Positions 63,051-64,000 of a stretch of 64,000 bases of DNA are shown one piece after another (within the stretch, counting starts at the first letter, position 1; each line of letters begins with the position of its first letter). The notes beneath the pieces are model-generated. The model had not been told where the DNA came from. It did no database searches and was given only the letters and a program-made list of their open reading frames with translations. Origin of the DNA: Sulfuritalea sp. (GTDB lineage Bacteria; Pseudomonadota; Gammaproteobacteria; Burkholderiales; Rhodocyclaceae); contig JAMPYF010000020.1 of the NCBI GenBank assembly GCA_023700805.1, forward strand, positions 18,142 through 82,141, given 5' to 3'. Made by a program: the position numbers and the translations under genes.

Positions 63051-63950
63051 ATGGCAAAGAAAGAATACGCGTTCTACCCCGGTTGCTCGTCCCAGCTCAA
63101 GGCTTCGGCGTCGAACTATCTGGTGTCGACCAACTCCATGTGCAAGGCGCTCGACGTCAAGCTGACCGAGATCCCGGACTGGAATTGCTGCGGTGCCTCA
63201 GTCGGCTACTGCGAAGGCGGCGAGCTGCCGCGCATCGCGATCAATGCGCGCAACTTCGCCCAGGCCGAAACCCATCTGCCGGGACAGGACATCGTCGCCA
63301 CCTGCGCCGCCTGCTGGCTCGGCGCGCGCGAGAGCAAGGAAAGGCTCGATGGTTCGGCGCAGCTGATGAAGGAGACCAACGAGGCGCTGGCCGCTGCCGG
63401 GCTGCACTATAGCGGCGGCGCGAATGTGCGGCACATGGTCGAAGTGCTGATCGAGGATTTCGGCTACGAGGGCCTCAAGCAGCCGATGAAGAAGTCGCTC
63501 GAAGGCATCAAGTTCGCCGGCTATGTGGGCTGCCAGACCAACCGCCCCTTCGGCATCGACGGCGAGTCCTTCGAGAACCCATTGTATCTCGACAAGATGG
63601 TCGAGACCTTCGGTGGCGAAGCGCTCAAGACTTACGACCAGAAGGTAACCTGCTGCGGCGGCGCGCTGGCCTTTTCCGAGCCGGAGAAAAGCCAGAAACA
63701 GATTCGCGACATCGTCGAATCGGCCTACGACCACGGCGCCGAAATGATCGTCACACCATGCCCGCTGTGCCAGGCCAACGTCGAGGTCTATCAGTCGGAA
63801 ATCAACAAGAAGCAGGGCACCAAGTTCAACATGCCGGTGCTCTACTACTCGCAACTGATGACCATCGCCTACGGCGGCAGTGCCAAGGACGCAGGCCTCA
63901 ACGGCCAGTTGATCCGCGCCGAAAAGCTCGAAAAGATCGCCGGCAAGTAA
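63051..63950 (+). CDS. hdrB: HdrB-like protein with two CCG domains
   Basis: 299 residues. Both cysteine-rich CCG domains are complete. The first has PGCSSQ, NCCGAS and ATCAACWLG. The second has VGCQTNR, TCCGGA and TPCPLCQ. These bind the noncubane 4Fe-4S pair used for disulfide cleavage in HdrB. It starts 17 bp after hdrC with AGAGAAAA before the ATG. It is the last gene of the qmoAB-hdrCB run before the window edge and is followed by a hairpin. Confidence 0.92.
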   Translation: MAKKEYAFYPGCSSQLKASASNYLVSTNSMCKALDVKLTEIPDWNCCGASVGYCEGGELPRIAINARNFAQAETHLPGQDIVATCAACWLGARESKERLDGSAQLMKETNEALAAAGLHYSGGANVRHMVEVLIEDFGYEGLKQPMKKSLEGIKFAGYVGCQTNRPFGIDGESFENPLYLDKMVETFGGEALKTYDQKVTCCGGALAFSEPEKSQKQIRDIVESAYDHGAEMIVTPCPLCQANVEVYQSEINKKQGTKFNMPVLYYSQLMTIAYGGSAKDAGLNGQLIRAEKLEKIAGK

Positions 63951-63959
63951 GCCACAAGG

Positions 63960-63981
63960 AGTTGGCGCTGACACCACGGCG
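63960..63981 (-). repeat. Dispersed repeat, copy 9 (after hdrB)
   Basis: The reverse complement begins CGCCGTG and ends CAGCGCCAACT with a changed middle (GTGTC). It is intergenic, 9 bp after the hdrB stop. Its inner half is the left arm of a perfect hairpin that runs to the last base of the window. Confidence 0.6.
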
Positions 63982-64000
63982 ACGAATCGCCGTGGTGTCA
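63969..64000 (+). terminator. Perfect 14-bp hairpin after hdrB
   Basis: Arms TGACACCACGGCGA (63969-63982) and TCGCCGTGGTGTCA (63987-64000) with loop CGAA. The stem may continue past the window end, because the bases before the left arm belong to the dispersed repeat. It could be a terminator of the qmoAB-hdrCB operon or a fuller form of the repeat. Confidence 0.6.

Overview
The window reads as chromosomal DNA of a GC-rich betaproteobacterium with a chemolithotrophic sulfur metabolism. The core-gene neighbourhoods (yajC-secD-secF, queA-tgt, pcnB-folK-panBCD, purB, valS) are of betaproteobacterial type. The sulfur gene set (soxYZAXB without soxCD, soeABC-tusA-dsrE2, and qmoAB with hdrC/hdrB) is what I would expect in a Sulfuritalea-, Thiobacillus- or Rhodocyclales-like sulfur oxidiser. 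The genus is an inference from gene content, not from a search. I see no prophage, insertion sequence, transposase or CRISPR array.

Layout. 1-10.7 kb is housekeeping: the end of an unknown gene, a GST, purB, a DUF2322-type protein, cytochrome c', then a minus-strand block queA-tgt-yajC-secD-secF-cytochrome b561, a Crp/Fnr-type regulator and a tRNA-Leu(CAA). 10.9-12.8 kb is the potassium transporter kup. 13-17.4 kb is the thiosulfate-oxidising soxYZAXB cluster, followed by a convergent DsrE-like lipoprotein. 18-25.2 kb holds a MacAB-type exporter whose adaptor carries an extra helical domain, a CYTH-CHAD protein, a SixA-type phosphatase, a MarR regulator and a hydrolase. 25.3-32.7 kb has a DEAD-box helicase, an Mla/MCE lipid transporter (STAS-permease, ATPase, MCE protein), a fumarylacetoacetase-family enzyme and an FGGY kinase. 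32.7-41.3 kb has pirin, azoreductase with a divergent LysR regulator, an RlmN-like radical SAM protein, a GDP-hexose-phosphorylase-like HIT protein, a CBS-DUF294 protein, a sensor-like/DnaQ exonuclease fusion and a response regulator. 41.5-46 kb is the minus-strand pcnB-folK-DUF486-panB-panC-panD operon, closed by a textbook terminator. valS follows.

49-64 kb is a second sulfur region. On the minus strand, soeABC (cytoplasmic sulfite oxidation) is followed by tusA, dsrE2 and a FadL-type outer-membrane channel. Divergently on the plus strand are two small unknown genes, a YfcE-type phosphoesterase, and qmoA-qmoB-hdrC-hdrB, an electron-transfer module of the kind that partners APS reductase. 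Together with Sox this suggests periplasmic thiosulfate oxidation to stored sulfur, thiol-based (TusA/DsrE2) carriage of sulfane sulfur, and two cytoplasmic routes from sulfite to sulfate (Soe; Apr-Qmo). The dsr and apr genes themselves are not in the window.

The most unusual sequence feature is a short dispersed repeat (about 22-24 nt, nine copies found by eye). Seven copies lie inside conserved genes, always in the same reading frame for a given orientation (encoding Ala-Val-Ser-Pro-Ala-Pro-Thr or Lys-Val-Gly-Ala-Gly-Glu-Thr-Ala). Two copies lie between genes, and the last forms part of a perfect hairpin at the window edge. A second, larger mosaic repeat family occupies four intergenic gaps (28.8, 30.9, 43.7 and 53.7 kb).
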